Positions 1 through 12,158 of a DNA stretch of 64,000 bases are shown piece after piece. A program made the position numbers and the translations under genes. Source of the stretch: Ilyonectria destructans (taxonomy: Eukaryota; Ascomycota; Sordariomycetes; Hypocreales; Nectriaceae); NCBI GenBank assembly GCA_020740775.1, contig JAHEWK010000013.1, positions 682,001-746,000 of the forward strand, given 5' to 3'. Each line of letters starts with the position of its first letter. Position 1 is the first letter of the stretch. The notes beneath the pieces were generated by a model. The model was not told where the DNA came from, did not search any database, and worked only from the letters and a program-made list of their open reading frames with translations.

Positions 1-1299
1 GATTCCTCTGCGTTTCTAAGAGCATGCATGACCCAGATACCAGAGAGGGCCACATGGAAGTAGTCCAAGTATGAGCATCGGCGGGCAGGCTTTCAATGTA
101 TTGCAAACACAACTCAATACAAGGTTCAACCTTTGCAATGAGGCCTGTCGTAGGTGACTTGGGACCGTGGAAGGCCATATGCAAGTATATGAGGAGCGAT
201 TGTTGGTATATTAGCCCAGATAACTGGTAGCCCAAGTTGTATTCGTCATCTTTCCCGTCCCATGACGTTATTTCTGACAGAAGCATCGAATACGTCGTTT
301 CCAGTTCAATCGCGGGGTGTTCCTCATGCCGGCATTGTTGAGCTAGGTTGTGGATACGAGGAATTAAGGCAAATAGGTTGTGCGAGCGGCCAAACATGAA
401 GCCATAGATGGGGCTGTCTTTGTTGAGCGTCTTCAAAGAATCAACCGTGCTATTGTGGCCTTGGTTCCAATCCAACATCTTGAGGCCGAAGCCGAAGCCG
501 ATGTGGGAGACAATGGCCAGGTACTGGTACTGCTCGATGAAGAAGCCGAGAATGTCCTGGTCATAAATTCGCTCATTTTTTAGCATTTCGGATATCATCC
601 ACTTGAGCGCGCGCAAGTGGTGATACAGCGAGCCTTGGGTGTTGGCGTTGAGAACCTGGGATGGTCAGTGACATAGACGCGTGGTATAGAATGACTACTC
701 ACCTCGTACTGGCAGAGAGCCAGGGAGGTTGCCACGATGAGAATGCGGTCCATGGCAGAGCATGACTTCCATCTGGTTATGGCGTGTGTCAGACCGCGAA
801 GGGCGACGACATAGTGATCCAGCGACGAATCGGTCGACGAGGAGTTGATGTACGACACATGGGACGAGCTGATGGCGAGAATGGCATGCTGCAGACCATC
901 GCAGCCGGCGGCAATGCGGAGGTTGTACGTCAGGTATGCATTCTCGGGATACACTCGACTTGCCATCTGCAGCGAAGTGACGTGGGCAAAGTGTTGGAAC
1001 AGGAGGCTATTCCGATGGTTCCGAAACAGCGGCGGCAGGGCGGTAGGCTGGCGGATAATAACGGGGACAAGACAGGCGTCTAGATCCGAGTCTGAGCTGG
1101 CAGATGCAAGCTCCGGCTCGGTCGCCGGGTCATCGGGACTCGAAGACGGCCAGTGACAGAGCAGTTGGTTTCGAACGCAGCCGGCGCAAACAGGACGAAC
1201 CTCGTCACACTTCTTATGCCGCCGACGACACGTAAAGCAGCCCGTCTTGGACCGGGGGGCGATGATCCCGGTCGTCTGGCTGTTCCGAGCAAGCGCCAT
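1..1299 (-). CDS. Zn2Cys6 transcription factor, Fungal_trans_2 type (3' end outside window)
   Basis: This is a nuclear regulator of the fungal binuclear zinc cluster family. Exons run 1299-703 and 655-1 and beyond; the 47-bp intron (702-656) has GTGAGT and CAG ends and keeps the frame. Residues Cys21, 24, 31, 38, 41 and 48 form a complete C-x2-C-x6-C-x6-C-x2-C-x6-C cluster. The rest reads like the Fungal_trans_2 (PF11951) domain, including a Trp-Pro followed by a Gly in the last visible part. Many regulators of amino acid and GABA use belong to this group. The gene is divergent from the aminotransferase gene starting at 1810, with about 510 bp between the starts, so control of that neighbour is a reasonable guess, not shown. 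The C terminus lies beyond position 1. The start is the only ATG just ahead of the zinc cluster. Confidence 0.9.
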
Positions 1300-1657
1300 G
1301 TCTCAGAGTAAAGCCGCGGCAACGGAGCAAGCAGGGGCAACTCTCGACGAGAATGCAGCGAGGCGGATAATGACGAGGCGGAGAGGGCGTGCAGAGCGTC
1401 GCAGAGCTTCAACATGGGCTGATGCCGCTTAGATAAACGCGACAGCGCTAGGACGCCGGGGTTCGCAGATAACCGCGGGAGCACTATTCCCATGTTGGCA
1501 TCATGAAGCTCGAGCTGGAGGATCTGACCATTCACAGCCCTCATTCAAAGAGTCCGGGGTCCACGCATCGTCTCATCGGATCCACCTGCGTGCGTTGAGA
1601 GTCGTCTGCTCGGAATGGACATTTGGATGTCGTCGGGAAGGGCATCGCGGAAAGAGA

Positions 1658-1665
1658 TATATAAA
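1658..1665 (+). promoter_or_regulatory. TATA box and pyrimidine-rich leader of the aminotransferase gene
   Basis: TATATAAA lies 145 bp before the ATG at 1810. It is followed by a long C/T-rich leader (about 1685-1800), a layout common upstream of well-expressed fungal genes. Assigned by sequence pattern only. Confidence 0.5.
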
Positions 1666-1809
1666 GCATGGCATATTCAGTCGAAATATTCTCTTTCCCA
1701 TCACTCATCACACTCACACTCTTCTCATTCCTCTGCATTCGCACTCTCAACTCTCCATTTCTCGCCACTCGCCTCAAACACCCCCCAACAACACCACACA
1801 TCGTATACA

Positions 1810-3353
1810 ATGGCGTCCAAAACCGGAGAGCAACTGTCTGAAAAGACCCTCGAACTTCTCAAGATGGAGGAGGACTACGCTGTCGGCGCTTTCGGCTCTC
1901 TTCCCGGCTTCATGGTATCCGGCAAGGGCTCAACTCTTGTGGTGAGTGACTCCAGCTATATTTGGTTCCGAAAAGTCTGCATGACCATCTTCTAACCCGC
2001 TAAACAGGATGTCGACGGCAGGGAGTTGATTGACTTCATCTGCATGTTCAGCGCAACCAACCTAGGCCACTGCCACCCCAAGCTTGTCAAAGCCGTCACC
2101 GACTCTGTGCAAACCAGTGAGTCCTCCTCTCTTGTTTCGCGATGACTCTCCCTAATTATTTCTATAGTCACCCTTGCCAATATGTCTACTCACTCCGTCC
2201 AGTGGCCCTTGGTTGCCAAGGAGCTCTGCACCCGACTTGGCTTTGACAAGATCACCCCTATGTGCACTGGAGCTGAGGCTGCCGATACTGCTTGCAAGAT
2301 TGCCCGCAAATGGGGCATCACCCACAAGGGCATCTCTCCCGAGGATGTTCTGGTTCTTGGAACTTCAGAAAACTACCACGGTCTTACTGCCGGTGTCTGG
2401 CCCATCATGGAGCCCCTCGACCAGCATGGTGAGTCCTCTGTACATTCCTCCTTCCACATCTCCTAACTTGAACAGAGTATGGTGTGTTTAGCAAGAATAT
2501 CACCAACGTCCACCCCGGCACCGGAAAGGTCCTTCGATATCTGCATTCTGAGGACTTTGAGGCCGTTCTGAGCGAATACCATGGCCGTGTGGCCGCTGTT
2601 ATTATGGAGTGCTTCCACGGTCTCACAGAGTAAGTGGTTATTCTCTCCAGAGATCCCATCTGTGCCGGTCTTCGTTTACTTACAGCATGCAGGACCTTCG
2701 AAGAGGAGCTCAAGTTTGCCACCGAGGTTCGACAGATCTGCAAGAAATACAACGTCCTCTTCATTTCCGACGAGGTCCGCCAGGGCGCTGGCAAGACCGG
2801 AAAGTTCCTCAGCTCCGAGTGGATGGGCCCCGAGAACAAGCCCGACATGGTCACCATGGGCAAGTCCATCAGCGGAGGAGCGTACCCGGCTTCTTTCGTT
2901 CTCGGAAGCAACGAAGTCATGACCCTCGTCAAGCCCTACCAATCAGCCAGCACCTTCGCCATGGCTCCTCAGGCCAATGCTGCGGTTCTCGCCACTTTGG
3001 AGGTCATGGATGAGGAGAAGCTGATCGAGCGCGCCTTGGCTATCCAGGCCAAGTGGAAGGAGGAGACCTCCACCTGGAAGATCCCCTTTGTCCGCTTCTA
3101 TCCATCCCGAGGTGGGGACATGAACATCATCCTCGACGAGTCTTTTAAGGGCGTTACTGCTCGCCGAATCGCCAGACTTGCCTACCAGAAGGGTGCCTTG
3201 ATGTACTCTCAACCCGGCCGTGTTCGCCTTGGACTTGCTCTGACCATTACCGACGAGGAGCTGGAGAAGGGTATGGCCATCCTCAAGGAGACATTGGAGG
3301 AGGTGCAGGAGTTTGGCGGCATCCCCGGTTCCAACCACAAGGCGGAAATGTAA
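1810..3353 (+). CDS. Class III PLP aminotransferase, ornithine aminotransferase-like
   Basis: This is a predicted pyridoxal-phosphate transaminase of 438 residues. Exons are 1810-1941, 2008-2116, 2168-2428, 2476-2629 and 2693-3353; all four introns have GT-AG ends and give one open frame. Class III features are visible: the GAEA-DTA-K-ARKWG region, the cofactor-binding Asp245-Glu-Val, and MVTMGKSISGG with the Schiff-base lysine at about Lys276. It is closest in feel to ornithine-oxo-acid transaminase. However, the usual EPIQGEAG segment is replaced by a shorter stretch (ECFHGLTE), so the substrate is uncertain; acetylornithine or GABA type enzymes are alternatives. No targeting peptide is evident, which suggests a cytosolic enzyme. 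It is divergent from a zinc-cluster regulator, a common arrangement for amino acid catabolism. It ends 34 bp from the convergent HET pseudogene. Confidence 0.88.
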
Positions 3354-3386
3354 TACAACTAAGATAGTCTACTTGTACAATAAGGT

Positions 3387-5837
3387 TTAAGCCGAATATA
3401 TTTCTTCTTCTACATCAAGGTCACCTGCAACATCAGACAAGTGAAATATCAGACGGCCGAGACTCGCATCAGCCGCCCGATACTTGAACAAGAATAATTT
3501 CCTTTTTGGGCTGAGAATACACGCGCTTGAAAAACTCCGGCGACTTACGTAGGATCGACATTGAAAAGTACCCAATTCGTTCGAAGTCATCGCGAAGATA
3601 TAACATGCGCTGACAATCAGGCCGTGGATCTCAGAGCTTGCTCCCTCCGTCTTGCTAACTCCATCGAACGTGAGAACAGGTACATAGGCTTCGTCTCTAG
3701 TCAGTAAGAGCTCTGGCTCTGCATTGGGGCGGTCTAAGATGACCCGAGGGCTAAACTTGAAGAAGTCATAAATGCGAGCCGACATCTTGAGCCTGGCATT
3801 GGTGATCCGCCAATTGTGCCGGCCAATGGTCTCACAGCCCTGTAAGGATATGACATAGTGTATAGTAGTCTTTCTTGACTCTGTCTTGACGTGTTGTAAT
3901 TATGTTTCAACTCCGCCTCTTATTGACACCCATGACCAGGTAGGCGCGGGAAATGATGACCTCACCGAGCCGGTTGCAGTTTTGACATTCCAAAGCAGGT
4001 TTATCGATAGGCATTCCCACCAGAGGCCTGCGACAAATTCCCGAACGGAGCCTTTCTCGATAAAGTGGGCGACCCCTAGTAAGGCAGGGATCTTGTCGCT
4101 CTCCTTTGTCAGATTCCGCCCTGCATACTGCTCAACCATCTCATACCAGCCCTTGTGGAACTCAACCAATTGTCCAAGTTCAGACCCTTGAGCCTCGAGG
4201 AGGAGTTGGAACCCACCGCGCATACCCGCCAGCGCAGAAGATTTAAGATATTCAATCCTATACTCCTCTGGGCTTTTGTAGTTTGGGTTGTGAGTGCTCC
4301 GAATTGGATTCGCGTTGGGTACCATGATCATCCCACCCGCTGTTGGGATTACATGGAATTCCTCGGCCAATGCCAGCTGTAGATCGGGCGCCTGAAGCTT
4401 CTGCGGTTCTATTTTCGGCCTCAAAAAGCGATCTTCCTCGCCAGCCTCTCGTAGAGTTCCGTCGTTGCGAATGTTTCTCCGTATCAGATGATGGATACCG
4501 TCAATGTGCCACCCTGAGGCGCGAAACGTATTGCACTCAAAGAGGACGAACCCATCGCAAAAGTGCAGGACTCGATGCGCGAGAACTCGTTCTTGAAATG
4601 TCCAGCCCCTCTTTTTCAGGGGTGCTCGTTCAACATACCGGTCAAATAAGTTATCCATCGCGGCCTGCTGTCGGTCTTCATCCGGTTGAACAACCAAGGA
4701 CTTATAGCCATCTCTTCTCAAGACGCATGCTGACACATCTTCCAACTTCCGCCTTTGAGAGAAACAGCCTCCGTCGCAATCTGGGGAGCCAGTCGCCGAA
4801 ATCATGCAGACAGCATGCGCATACAGCTCGCCCATCAGGACAGACTCATGGTCCCAATCCTCCATCGAGCCCTGTATAATACAGAGCGCATCGATCCAGA
4901 GGAAGGGCACCTTGATTCCGCGTGTAATATGAAAGGCATCTTGGAAGCTTTTTGGCAACTTTGCTAGTACGATGGATTCCTTCATTGATTCCAGGGTTTA
5001 TGATTGCAGACTCTTCTCCGGAACCTTTCCGCCCCAGCAATGACTTAAGGTTGTATATTGACCAGCTGCCTCGGCGGGCAACATCTTCGTTTCAACTAAG
5101 CGGACGACGGAGCTGTCATCTTCACCTACTTCCAGAAGACGAGTCGGGGTAAAGGGTGTTTTCCGCTTCGGAGAAAAGTTCTTTCGGCAGATTGGGTGCG
5201 CCCTGCACATTCGTATCCATTTCATAGCGAGGTCCATGGTGATTGACGAGTCAGTTGTGTTTGATGAGTCGCATTCGTGTACGTTTTCGAATTCTAAACA
5301 GTAATGTCAGAAACCCACTCTTTCTAACTGATGTTTTTGCTGGCTTCTTACCTTCTGTGACAGTGAGGGTCCGGGACCAGAGGATGTTTCCGTTAAAAAC
5401 TTGCATTCTGACTTTTCCTTTTTTATCTCAATTACAAGACATTCGTCTCCAGAATCGGCAATGGGACTCAGATTAGAACTTGGTAAAGGCTTTGTCTGTT
5501 GTGGCGGCGTCCCTTCGTCTTGGAGGTCCAAAAGAAGAGTGCAAAGCGCACATTTCGGAGCAGATATCCGAAGGTCGCGTAGAGAGTAGTGGCTACGGCG
5601 CTCAATAGTCGACGTTATCGATATGCGAGATCCGGTCAAGAGCCGAGACCGGCTAATCATGGCTTCACACTTGTCGCATAGTAAACCAGAACCGGTCCTA
5701 CAATCTGCGACACATGCCTTCTCACGGTACCGTGGCAATCGACCAGTGATACCCATACTGAGTATTGAGTTTTCGAGTGTCAGATGGGGCTCGCTGCTTC
5801 GACGATTATCGTAGTGGACGACTATCGTAGTAGACAA
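3387..5837 (-). pseudogene. HET-domain (heterokaryon incompatibility) gene broken by in-frame stops
   Basis: The reading frame starting at 5837 carries a full HET protein: an N-terminal Cys-x2-Cys module with a second Cys-x2-Cys, a W-x8-C-type linker, the HET core (YTTLSHCWGG, then LPKSFQDAF and WIDALCIIQ), KRGWTFQER, and a C-terminal PTWSWVS block. This one frame is interrupted by TGA at 5309-5307, TAA at 5000-4998 and TAA at 3902-3900, with homologous sequence continuing in the same frame after each. A possible 58-bp GT-AG intron (5351-5294) would skip the TGA but shifts the frame. The two TAA codons lie inside conserved sequence and lack splice sites. Both could come from CAA by a C-to-T change in CpA, the RIP signature. 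HET proteins trigger cell death on fusion of unlike strains; this copy should be inactive. Convergent with the aminotransferase gene. Confidence 0.8.
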
Positions 5838-6350
5838 CTGTCATAGAATGATTGGAACGAATTTGTTCAGCTTGTTTTTAGGGTTTCCTGCTACCTTCAT
5901 CCCAAATTTCCACGAATTTTTCCCAAAATTTCTCATTCATGCTATCTCAGGACCACAATATCTGAAAATCGTCGAGGAAAATGTTTTACAAAAATAAAAT
6001 GCTGCTCAACGGCTTCAATTTTATTGCGCCTGGGCTATCCACCCTATATCCTCGTACAGGATAAGCAAGATCGTCATACATAAGGGACAAGGGTTCAGGG
6101 ACCCTCGTTACAGTAACATGATATACGCTAACAAAATTTAATATTGAGTTGACAATGTAAAGTCCCAGATATAACTTACTTGTTTGAACGTCAAATTCAA
6201 CCTCAATATCTTGATAGTAATGTAGAATTACTCTAAAAAAAAAATCAACTATCACAATTATGCTACTATCTAATTAATGTAATTCCTCCTAAAGTACACC
6301 CTTGATTTTGAGTACATCCTACACATAGCTGAGACAGCGCTTTCATCATA
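5838..6350. other. Intergenic, AT-rich
   Basis: Low-complexity AT-rich sequence with no open frame that resembles a protein. The AT bias rises from about 5860 to 6300, which may reflect an old repeat, but I see no element ends. Confidence 0.5.
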
Positions 6351-6447
6351 CGCTCCTACAACCAATCATCCCCCTCTCTAACTTAAATCAAGTGACCTCG
6401 GAGAGCAGGGTATTTTGTGATTTCAACGGCCCACTTCTCAGCAGCCT
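6351..6447. repeat. Dispersed repeat copy A (mate at 38345-38440)
   Basis: About 96 bp aligns with 38345-38440 at roughly 83% identity by eye, in the same orientation. It includes a shared stretch GAGAGCAGGGTATTTTGT. Several differences are C/T or G/A transitions. On the minus strand both copies can be read as a similar peptide around KW-EITKYPAL, so they may be remnants of one protein-coding family rather than a transposon. The family is not recognised. Confidence 0.6.
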
Positions 6448-6677
6448 TACCGTGATCTGATTGGTCCTAGACCTTTGCTCGCATTATCCAAAGTGTTGCA
6501 GTTATTGGTGCCCGCTATCTACCGCCAACCATTATGCTTTGCCCTCTGCATTCTTGCACATATTTGCTGCGCATCTTACTGGGCATCATACACTGCATCG
6601 AAATTGAGAGAACCTTTTAGAACCACGGCCCGGAAAACAAGACTGGACCGATGTCAGATTTTTAGTGAACTTTTCTG

Positions 6678-8070
6678 ATGTTTCATGGTACGGGTTTGCC
6701 GCTCCCGGGCATTATGGACGAAATATTCGTAAATGCGAAAAAGACTTTATATCCAAGACTTGCTCTATACGAGGCAATTGCGAAATACAAAGGCGAACAT
6801 GAGCGACGGCGACCGGCAAGCGATCGCAATTCCGAAATTCGAAGAGACTTTTTGGACTCATTTGCGTACCTATGTGATATTGAGAAGGGCGGTGCAACGG
6901 TGACTGCTACAGGGCTGCAAAAATTGGAGCACAGCGACATTCTCTGGCTTGCAGCGAATGAGGGAATACGAAGTGTTGTCTTGTCATACGCTGATGATCT
7001 AAGAGGCATACTCGTCAATGTGAACCCCGAGACCGAAGTGGAAGCCCGTAAAGATGTGTTTCAGCGAGCCATAGAGATGTGTTCTCCGAGACTTGCATTC
7101 TATAACGAATGGCTTCGCAAATACGCAACAAATTGCCGGATGCAGTTGAGAAACGAACTACCAGATGATGCCGGTAGGATGCCAATCAGCTTCCAAGTTT
7201 AGCGAGACCTGACATTACTTAATAGTGAGCGCTCTCCGAAGCAAGCTCAAGAAACTTTCTGAGCCACCAGTTTCCTTCACCCTCGCACGAATTGTTGACT
7301 TCTGCTATGACATGCGAGGGAGTGAAGTCGATGCTATTAAAAAGAGATCCAAAAACACCCAAGATGACTTTGGAAAACTTTCACACTACATCGGTCGCCT
7401 TGGCGCAACTCGCTCCTCGGTGGATGCGGTTGTAAGGGCGATGCGTGACGTCCCCTCTCTTCGCCGAATCACTGCCATTCGTGCCATGAAGTCGCCACCG
7501 CCTCGAAGCATCACACTCAGCGCAGAAGACATGGTTTCTTACGAGATTGTATGGAAAATCAGCAAAGACTCTGAGTCTCAGAACATCATAGATATCAAGT
7601 CGGCCCTTCATAACCTTGTCGATCTGGATCTTCCGTCGAGTGATGGCTCGGATAACCCCATTCGCGTCGAAATGGCTGCCCCGCGAACGATAGTCACGAG
7701 AGTTCACGCTGAGCTACAAATATTAGATTATTTCAGCCGTCGACAAGATTTCAAGTTTGTGGCAGACGACAAATACATCGGGTGCAGCAAGCCGGCTTGT
7801 TACTTTTGCTACAACTGGCTGATCACACACAAACACCACTATGTCCAGCCCGCAACGCATTCCAAGATTATTCCTGGCTGCCGAGGTCCAGATAACGAAA
7901 TCAACGAATCCGGTGTTGCTGTGCTGACAGAGATGTACAGGAAAATATCTCTGCGTGTGGGTCAAGATATTCTCGACTTTTTGCTCAGTGTACAGAATGA
8001 CGAGGTTGCAAGACCAAGGCATCGGTATATGTCAACAGAAGGCACAAGTCGTGCAACGAGCATAATGTAG
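6678..8070 (+). CDS. Predicted OTT_1508-like nucleic-acid/nucleotide deaminase, 5' end uncertain
   Basis: Two exons, 6678-7173 and 7226-8070, joined by a 52-bp intron with a CTGAC branch site and TAG acceptor, give 446 residues. The C-terminal half carries a deaminase active site: His326-Ala-Glu328 (HAEL), then C357 and C360 in KPACYFCYNW, expected to bind zinc with the histidine. This matches the fungal OTT_1508-like deaminase family (PF14441), whose substrates are unknown but are proposed to be nucleic acids or nucleotides. The ATG at 6678 is the first in frame after a stop at 6666. Sequence just upstream (about 6490-6625) reads like further coding material in another frame, so an exon or a decayed N terminus may be missing. 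It lies in a region of incompatibility-type genes. Confidence 0.7.
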
Positions 8071-9873
8071 CATCCACATGTATATATTCATCAACGTATG
8101 CTTGAAATCCTCTGTGACATTCGCAAAATGTGTGAGCAGAGAAATAATGAAGACTGTGGGGCGCAGCAAATAGCTGAGCTGAAGTTGAAGGTATTCTAAG
8201 TTGAAACGGGGAGCGCGGCCTTACAAGCTACATTGAGCACATTACCGGACCGTGACTAACATAGCTCACATTGACGTCCTGGTCTAATAAATGATACACT
8301 CCGCGTTGTAAACTGGCGAAAGTGGAACGCTCCACCAGAGAGCTTACGTATCCATCACCACTCAATCCGCATCTCACGGCTAACTTTTTAAGATGCCCTC
8401 GTCTGCTACTATACGACTTATTCCTTATACACACTAGCTCGACAATCATTATTCTACTGAGTTTGATAGAGTGGCTGTTATTGGCTTACGTGAATAACAC
8501 AATCAGTGACATCAAGTCAGCAATGTAGGTTACGTTTGGAACTGGTAAGGTAGGAGAGTTGTATTGAATCAAAGACAAAGACATTGTTGAGATAAGCACG
8601 CGGGATGCATCACTACTACCCACCAAAGCTCAGTTTGCCTTGACACCATTGACAAGGACAACATGTCCCAGTATAGCAACTTTTTCCCTGTACTCTATTC
8701 TTGCGTGATGTCTTTGTCGCCTCAGCTAAGAAGACGGGAGCTATTGACAGAAAGCATTGCTTCTCCAAAAATATTCCCAGTTATTCCGCAAACTTCTCTG
8801 AATGTTAGAAAGTAGCACCATTTTTTCCGACCTGATCTCGTCGGTCGTGGTTTATCGATAAGGATCTAGCATGGTAGAAATGAATAAAACCTAAAATGGT
8901 AAATTACCGAGGTAATGGCTCTAGGGTAGGAATACGAGATAGCGATTTAGTGCTGCCCGATGAGTTACATGTCAGGTGTTTAGAATGGCTCATCAAGCAT
9001 CGCATCGGCATTGGAATGATGGCTAAATGTTTATTAATAGTGCATTTGTAGGTTGCACGATGTAAGGCTACATGGTAAAATTACGCCACATTCGACATCT
9101 CTGTCGTATGACAATTCCTCGGCTGGGTAAATTAGTGGAGGCTGAGAGAGAAGCTTTGGAGAGAAAACAGCGACTTTAGCTGGGACGGTGGGGGCGAAGC
9201 AGGGAGAAGGCTGAGGATAACGATAGCGATAAACCCATCTAGCCCATCAAACGCCTCAAACTGGACGCCGACAGGACGCTACAGTACACAGCCCGATGTT
9301 TAAGATTAACATGATCTGGGAAAGCCGCCTTATAGGGACCGGCTAGCGCTCTGAGCCAGGATGAGCCTCCACCGGCACTCGTCCACCTATCAGGTAATGA
9401 TGTCGGCCAGTCCGGCTTGGCAGGGGACGATTGAATCAATGCTCACTGGATAATAGCGAATTGAGACCCAAAAACAGGCGGCGGACAGGGAGGATCCATG
9501 TCGGGAGCAATGAGCAATCTCATCTCAACAGCGCACCTCCGCCACGCGGGGATTGTTGTGTCGGCGAACAGATCAGAAAGAGAGTGTGTGCTCTTTGCGC
9601 AGCAGGATCGACATGGTGGACGGGCTCAGTCAGGATAAGACGCTTCATTCAAAGTCTTGACACGCTCGACACGCAAGATCGCAACCCCTTATCAATCGCC
9701 CATCGCCCATCGCCCTATCTACACACGGCACGTATCTCTGCCGCTTTGACTTGCCCCTTTGACGCCCCTGGGAATCCTCCGCCTCGCAACTGGCAGGTCG
9801 ACGGCCTTGTACATCCAGCGGGGCTATGTGTACCTCCCCGGTACCGTCGCAGCCGCTCAGCCCCAGACGGAGA
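8071..9873. other. Intergenic, no recognisable gene
   Basis: Several short open frames are present on both strands, but none shows motifs, plausible splice partners or a good start context. The last part is the promoter region of the regulator gene starting at 10159. Confidence 0.5.
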
Positions 9874-9881
9874 TATAAATA
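9874..9881 (+). promoter_or_regulatory. TATA box of the Zn2Cys6 regulator gene
   Basis: TATAAATA lies 278 bp before the chosen ATG. An out-of-frame ATG at 10103 lies in the leader and overlaps the start region, so leaky scanning could tune translation. Confidence 0.4.
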
Positions 9882-10158
9882 CACGCGAACTACATTCCCC
9901 AGCGTCGCAGCTACCTCGAACCGTTGCACCGGCGCTAGACCTGTTCCGCGGACACAGCACGTACCGCACAGTACATATGTGGCTTGAAACCCCTGGAGCA
10001 GAAGCGGATTCTTAGCTCACGCGTCGTTCGTCGCCGCACCCAACATCTCGAAGCCCGTCAGTCCGTCGTTCGATTCAATCGTCCGCCGCCGTCTCCTCTT
10101 TGATGCACATACCGCCCGCGGCCTCTTGCCAGCCTTGCGGTCCTATTCGCTTAAAGCC

Positions 10159-12158
10159 ATGGGCATGAACTCCGAGGTCCCGCCGTTGCCGTTGGGCTCG
10201 TCCTCGACGATGTTCCGGCTCGACGGCGGCGGAGGCGGCGCGTCGTCGTCGTCTCGCCCTTCGGTCCCCGCCGTGCCGTCTGCCTGTCTCGCATGTGTGA
10301 GTTTATATTATACGTCTATACGTGCTGTCCACAACTCTAGAAGCTAATCAATCCCGCCCCAACGCCAGCGCACAAAACACCTCAAGTGTGATGGTCGCCG
10401 GCCTTGCTCCCGCTGCACCACCTCCGGCTCCGACTGCGTGTACATCGCATCTCGCCGTGGCTACAAGGGCCCGTCCCGCAAGAAGCTGCCCAACAGGAGC
10501 CTCACGCTGAGGCCGGCCCGCCCAGCTGCTTATACCACCTACGGCCCGCCTGCGGTCAGCATTAGTTCTCACGCCCCCGTCCCCGTACCCTCGTCTGGCA
10601 GCCTTCCTGCCTTCAATACCCCCGCCGTCTTCCCGGATTTCGGTCTTGACTATCCCATTTTCTCTGAGACGTCCGCCCCCAGCAGCCACTATAATCTCGC
10701 CTTTGATCATACCTACGCCTTTTCCGTGGATGCCTTGAACTATGCCGTCGCCCTTCCCACCCAAAACCCTACCTACAGGGATCGATACATTGAATCCTTC
10801 TATTACAACTTCCATGCCGCCCATCCCTTTGTCCTGCCCAAGGATTACCTCCTCCCCTTAGCCCCTGGCCAACCCACCACCGAGCCACTGGTGGCTGTTA
10901 TGCGCTGGATTGGCGCCATCTTCGTCGACACGCCTTCGACATGTGCCAGGCTTCTAGACTATGCCTACCGGCTTGTCTACAAGCCCGACATGCCCAAGGA
11001 TGGCTTTATAGTCCAATGCTTGCTGCTTCTGATTCTTGGACTTGACGGGCATCGCCAACGAGACAAGGTCCACGCCCTGTTGGTCGATATTCGAACAGTC
11101 TCGCTTCACATTGGCCTCAATAAACGATGGTTTGCCGAGTTCAACGGTCAAGGCATGCCCGTGCTTGAAGAGAGCTGGCGGAGGACCTGGTGGGATCTTT
11201 ACATCGTTGATGCCATGATTGCAGGAGTTCATCGGTCTACCAAGTTTTCGTTGTATGAAGTTGAAGCCGACGTGGCCCTGCCGTGCGAGGAGCACGAGTT
11301 TCTCTCAGGCGTACGTTGATCCTTCTTCACCTTCACTTCTCTACTAACCCATCTTAGTATATCCCCCAACCACTCCACTTGGAAGACATGGACAACATCA
11401 CTTTCTTGGACGACAGCGCCGGATTCTCATCCTTTGCCTACCGCATCCAATGCGCCTGCTACCTCGGGAAATTCATCCAAACACCTACCGTCTTCGGCGC
11501 CAAGGACAAGAACATCGCCAAGTTCGACGTCCTCCTTGCCAACTGGCGCATGCACCTCCCGACCTCCAAGAGCAACATGCTCTACAAGGACGGCAAGTTC
11601 GACGAGATGATGTTCCAGGCCTTCATGATGGCCCACGCCATCTCCATCCTGCTGCACCAGCCGCACTCGCAACTCGACCCGTCGCTAACGAGCTACATCG
11701 ACGCGTGCGCGCCCACCACGCCCGCCGTGTCGAGCGACGCCTTCAACGCGCACACCAAGCACACGATCCGGTCGGCCAACGAGCTGAGCAAGCTGATCGG
11801 GCACCGCGTGTCGCTGCTCACCCACACGCACTTCTTCGCCTACATGGTGACGCTCGCCGCGACGATCCACCTGAGCGAGTGGACGCTCTCGTTCGTGCCG
11901 CACAACGACGACAACCTGCGGCAGCGCATCCGGCTCAGCATCGGCGTGCTGGGCGAGTACGCGCAGGTCTGGCCGGCGGCGGCGCACTTGGGGATGCAGG
12001 TGAAGCGCATTGCGCAGGATATTTATCAGGTCAAGAAGCAGCGGCTGCTGCCGATGCATGGGCTTGGGACTCAGGGAGGTGGTTTGAGTAATGTGCCTGT
12101 TGTCAGCGAGGCTCAGGAGATTGTCTGGGATCCTGCACTTGCTGGTCACAGTGGCTAG
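10159..12158 (+). CDS. Zn2Cys6 transcription factor with fungal_trans domain
   Basis: Exons 10159-10296, 10369-11310 and 11358-12158 encode 626 residues. The first intron (72 bp) splits the zinc cluster, a common position in this family. Cys43, 46, 53, 59, 62 and 69 form C-x2-C-x6-C-x5-C-x2-C-x6-C, followed by VYIASRRGYKGP, the basic linker often seen in XlnR/CTF1-like regulators. The middle homology domain (PF04082) covers about residues 160-420, with the SWRRTWWDLYIVDAM block. Expected nuclear DNA-binding activator. Codon use in exon 3 is very GC-rich in the third position (11640-12000) compared with exon 2. The target genes are not evident; the downstream neighbour is a secreted hydrolase. 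The start is the first ATG in frame after a stop. Confidence 0.9.

Noticed and set aside
9431..10015. 194-codon open frame upstream of the Zn2Cys6 regulator
   Set aside because: Contains the TATA box and leader of the downstream gene and has no protein-like features.
10322..10510. Short open frame overlapping the zinc-cluster exon
   Set aside because: Other frame of the same region; the frame with the six cysteines is the real one.
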